NCBI GenBank assembly: GCA_020055645.1
Contig: CM034549.1
Coordinates: 15,707,930-15,771,929, forward strand
Source: Tomocerus qinae
Taxonomy: Eukaryota > Arthropoda > Collembola > Entomobryomorpha > Tomoceridae
Length of the DNA stretch: 64,000 bases
Direction of reading: 5' to 3'
Shown here: piece after piece, positions 62,204 to 64,000 of the stretch
How positions within the stretch are numbered: position 1 is the first letter of the stretch
Layout: every line of letters begins with the position of its first letter
Translations under genes and position numbers: made by a program
Notes under the pieces: model-generated
Database searches by the model: none
What the model was told of the DNA's origin: nothing
What the model saw: only the letters and a program-made list of their open reading frames with translations

Positions 62204-63405
62204 ATGAAAGAAAATCTACCCAATGAAGATCAGCCAATAAAGAAAACCTCTTTGCTCCGACGATATGAAATTCCTATTGAACATTTGGATTTTAAATACA
62301 TCAACGAATGTAAAGATGCAAAGGAAGTTGAAAAAATCCTTCTAATATTAAGGTTTCAACATCTCAAAACTTTTTCTATTTGATTTCGTTTATTATTGTC
62401 ATTACCATAATTTTTATAATGCACAAGGGTACTTTTTCCACAGATCTGGGGAAGAAGGTGGCTATCCCCAATTAATGAAATGTGCTGAAGATGCTTTGAT
62501 GAACTTAAATCCAAAAAGTCATTTACTCCGTGTAGAAAAGCCAGTGCTGAGACCAGGAGATCTGGAAAAAGGGGAGCGAGAAGCCATCCAGGGTGACTTG
62601 CTGGTAAATTTTGTAATTCAATCTAATGCAAAATGTATTCACTTCCCTGCCAATGCAAGAAAATCCATATTACCTAAGTGTATTAGGCTGAATTGTTTCT
62701 TTATATTGCAGGAGTGGGTCAATAATATTAAAGAGAAAAAACATGAAGGCAGTGGTGATATATTTTCTGTAGAGGATGCCTCTGAGGTTGAAACTGACTA
62801 CATCCCCATCCGAGGAGAGGAAACTTCATCAATAGTAAGTAAAAATGCTATCTCTTGTCAAATCGTAATTCAATATGAATTTTTCCACATTTTCTGTACA
62901 ATAATTTGATTTTAATCCTTAGAATATTGAAAATAATACCGCCGGACCCTCCTCTGATCAATTTTTGAAGCCTACTAATCCAAACCGAATAAAATCTTGG
63001 GAATACGACAAATGGGACAAGTTTGATATAGATGCTGAGTTAACACGACTGGATATTCAAGATATGCAGATTAAGGAATGGGAAAATAGAGGAAAATCAA
63101 AAGTACTGGAAGAGCAAAAACAAGTTGAACTGCTGATGAAAAACAAAGATATCAACGAAAGAAAAGTTGAGAAATGTGAGGGCAAGAAAAAATTGCATGA
63201 TTCAGCTACTCGAAGTTCAGAGCCTAAAATGGCTTCGTTTGTTTTGCCCAAAGTGGAGAAACCAAGCAAAACATCGGCAAATATCTCCTCTGCATTACCC
63301 AAATCTTTTATTGAAGAGCTTCCTATGGAAGACGAGAGCAAAAGTCAGATTCGGGCTAAGAGGAGGGTGAAAGTAGTCATTGATGATGTAAATATGGGCT
63401 TTTAA
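62204..63405 (+). CDS. SPAG1: SPAG1-type protein lacking TPR repeats
   Basis: Four exons: 62204-62352, 62444-62603, 62712-62834 and 62923-63405, giving 304 residues. The N-terminus closely follows vertebrate SPAG1: YEIPIEHLDFKYINECKDAK, then EKIL, LRSGEEGGYPQL, a helical segment, GDLLEWVNNIKEK, YIPIRGEE, and the later WEYDKWDKFDIDAELTRLDI element. SPAG1 is a cytoplasmic co-chaperone in assembly of axonemal dynein arms. Vertebrate SPAG1 continues with three groups of TPR repeats that bind Hsp70/Hsp90; here the chain ends with a charged linker and a basic tail (RAKRRVKVVIDDVNMGF) and a stop, with no TPR. Either the TPR part has been lost or split to another gene, or further exons belong to an alternative transcript, but the facing gene leaves little room downstream. 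Confidence 0.85.
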
Positions 63406-63626
63406 CTTATCCAGGAAGCAATTTATTATAACCTGATGAACCCATCTATGTACTCCTAAGGTTATTATTGCGGTTATTGTATCATTCTTTGCTTAAGCTT
63501 ATTTCATTGATTGATCTTAAGTTGTCACAGTTGTCACTAAATGCAAGATGTGGTAAAATATATTAGAAATCAATTTATCATTTCAAGAATTGGTTTATTA
63601 ACAGTATTTCTAGCATTAAAATGATT
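63406..63626. other. Convergent 3' ends of SPAG1-type and sulfotransferase genes
   Basis: A 221-bp spacer between facing stop codons. A minus-strand AATAAA (tttatt at 63,594-63,599) sits just past the sulfotransferase stop. No canonical plus-strand hexamer was seen for the SPAG1-type gene. Confidence 0.55.
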
Positions 63627-64000
63627 TCAAAAGGTATTATCAACTCTACTATATGATAAATTACGTAAAATAGTTTCACAAGTATCCTGAATGTGTGATA
63701 TTAATTCAGGTGCTAATTCATCTTTCCATTTGTCAACTCGAGTTTGCGAAATTCTATATGTCGACCATGGGGTGTCCATTTCTCGTTGAGTGTGCAATTC
63801 TATTGAATCTAACACCAAAGAATGCCAGGGTATACCAATTTCGTTAAATATCTTCTTAAATTCTTGCACCGGTGTATTAGCTGCATCTTCATACCGTACT
63901 ACATGAATTTGGCCGGGATAAACAGGTTTTAGTTCATGTATTGAGGAAAGGTCATCTTTAGTTATACTACATTGCAAACTCATGTTCAAGCATCTATTTG
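63627..64000 (-). CDS. Carbohydrate sulfotransferase, C-terminal part (cut by window edge)
   Basis: Partial: the frame is open to the window edge and only the C-terminal 124 or so residues are seen. YPGQIHVVRYEDAANTP is the 3'-phosphate-binding region typical of GlcNAc/Gal 6-O-sulfotransferases (CHST1-7 family, Sulfotransfer domain), and the closing RVDKWKDELAPELISHIQDT...ILRNLSYS matches the family's conserved C-terminal helix ahead of the usual short tail. These Golgi type II membrane enzymes move sulfate from PAPS to the 6-hydroxyl of sugars on glycoproteins or glycosaminoglycans. The N-terminal anchor and 5'-PAPS loop lie outside the window, so the specific subfamily cannot be given. The apparent start at 63,989 is a TTG and is not a real start. 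Confidence 0.85.
   Translation of the reverse strand, partial: NRCLNMSLQCSITKDDLSSIHELKPVYPGQIHVVRYEDAANTPVQEFKKIFNEIGIPWHSLVLDSIELHTQREMDTPWSTYRISQTRVDKWKDELAPELISHIQDTCETILRNLSYSRVDNTF

Noticed and set aside
63987-63989. Start codon of the sulfotransferase at 63,989
   Set aside because: It is a TTG inside an open frame that continues to the window edge; the family needs a long N-terminal part.

Overview
The window is nuclear DNA of an animal, most likely an arthropod. It is AT-rich, the genes are split by short GT-AG introns (mostly 70-430 nt), AATAAA-type poly(A) signals follow several genes, and the recognisable products are metazoan (site-2 protease, S-formylglutathione hydrolase, SPAG1 N-terminal domain, SHIPPO/ODF3-type sperm-tail protein, carbohydrate sulfotransferase). 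Two F-box proteins with divergent leucine-rich tails would fit a springtail-like hexapod, but that placement is a guess. Exon limits were worked out by hand from splice signals, reading phase and family knowledge; no database was searched.

Layout. Positions 1-30,210 show no gene I can support: AT-rich DNA with a GC-rich repeat (about 20,744-20,969) and a simple-repeat, promoter-like patch (27,351-27,590). From 30,211 the window holds genes: an F-box/LRR gene (+, 30,211-31,824); two S-formylglutathione hydrolase (esterase D) paralogues in tandem (-, 32,524-34,181 and 35,310-36,591), the first with a palindromic mini-transposon in intron 3; a second terminal-inverted-repeat element at 38,124-38,702; and a gene for an unrecognised secreted Cys-rich protein (+, 41,077-42,641). 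A second gene-poor stretch (42,642-52,310) follows, then the site-2 protease gene MBTPS2 (+, 52,311-54,942).

The right end is dense: a charged coiled-coil ORF (+, 56,272-57,306) directly ahead of a ten-exon SHIPPO/STPGR-repeat gene (+, 57,394-59,540), a single-exon F-box gene (-, 60,011-61,510), an orphan ORF (-, 61,603-61,914), a SPAG1-type gene without TPR repeats (+, 62,204-63,405), and the 3' end of a carbohydrate sulfotransferase gene (-, 63,627 to the window edge).

How the genes relate. The esterase pair is a local duplication of a formaldehyde-detoxification enzyme. The SHIPPO and SPAG1-type genes both point to cilia or sperm tails and lie within 6 kb of each other. The most interesting structural point is that the coiled-coil ORF and the SHIPPO gene can be joined in frame through a well-formed 90-nt GT-AG intron, so they may be one gene for a fusion protein. 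No virus-derived element, LINE, rRNA, tRNA or CRISPR array was recognised.
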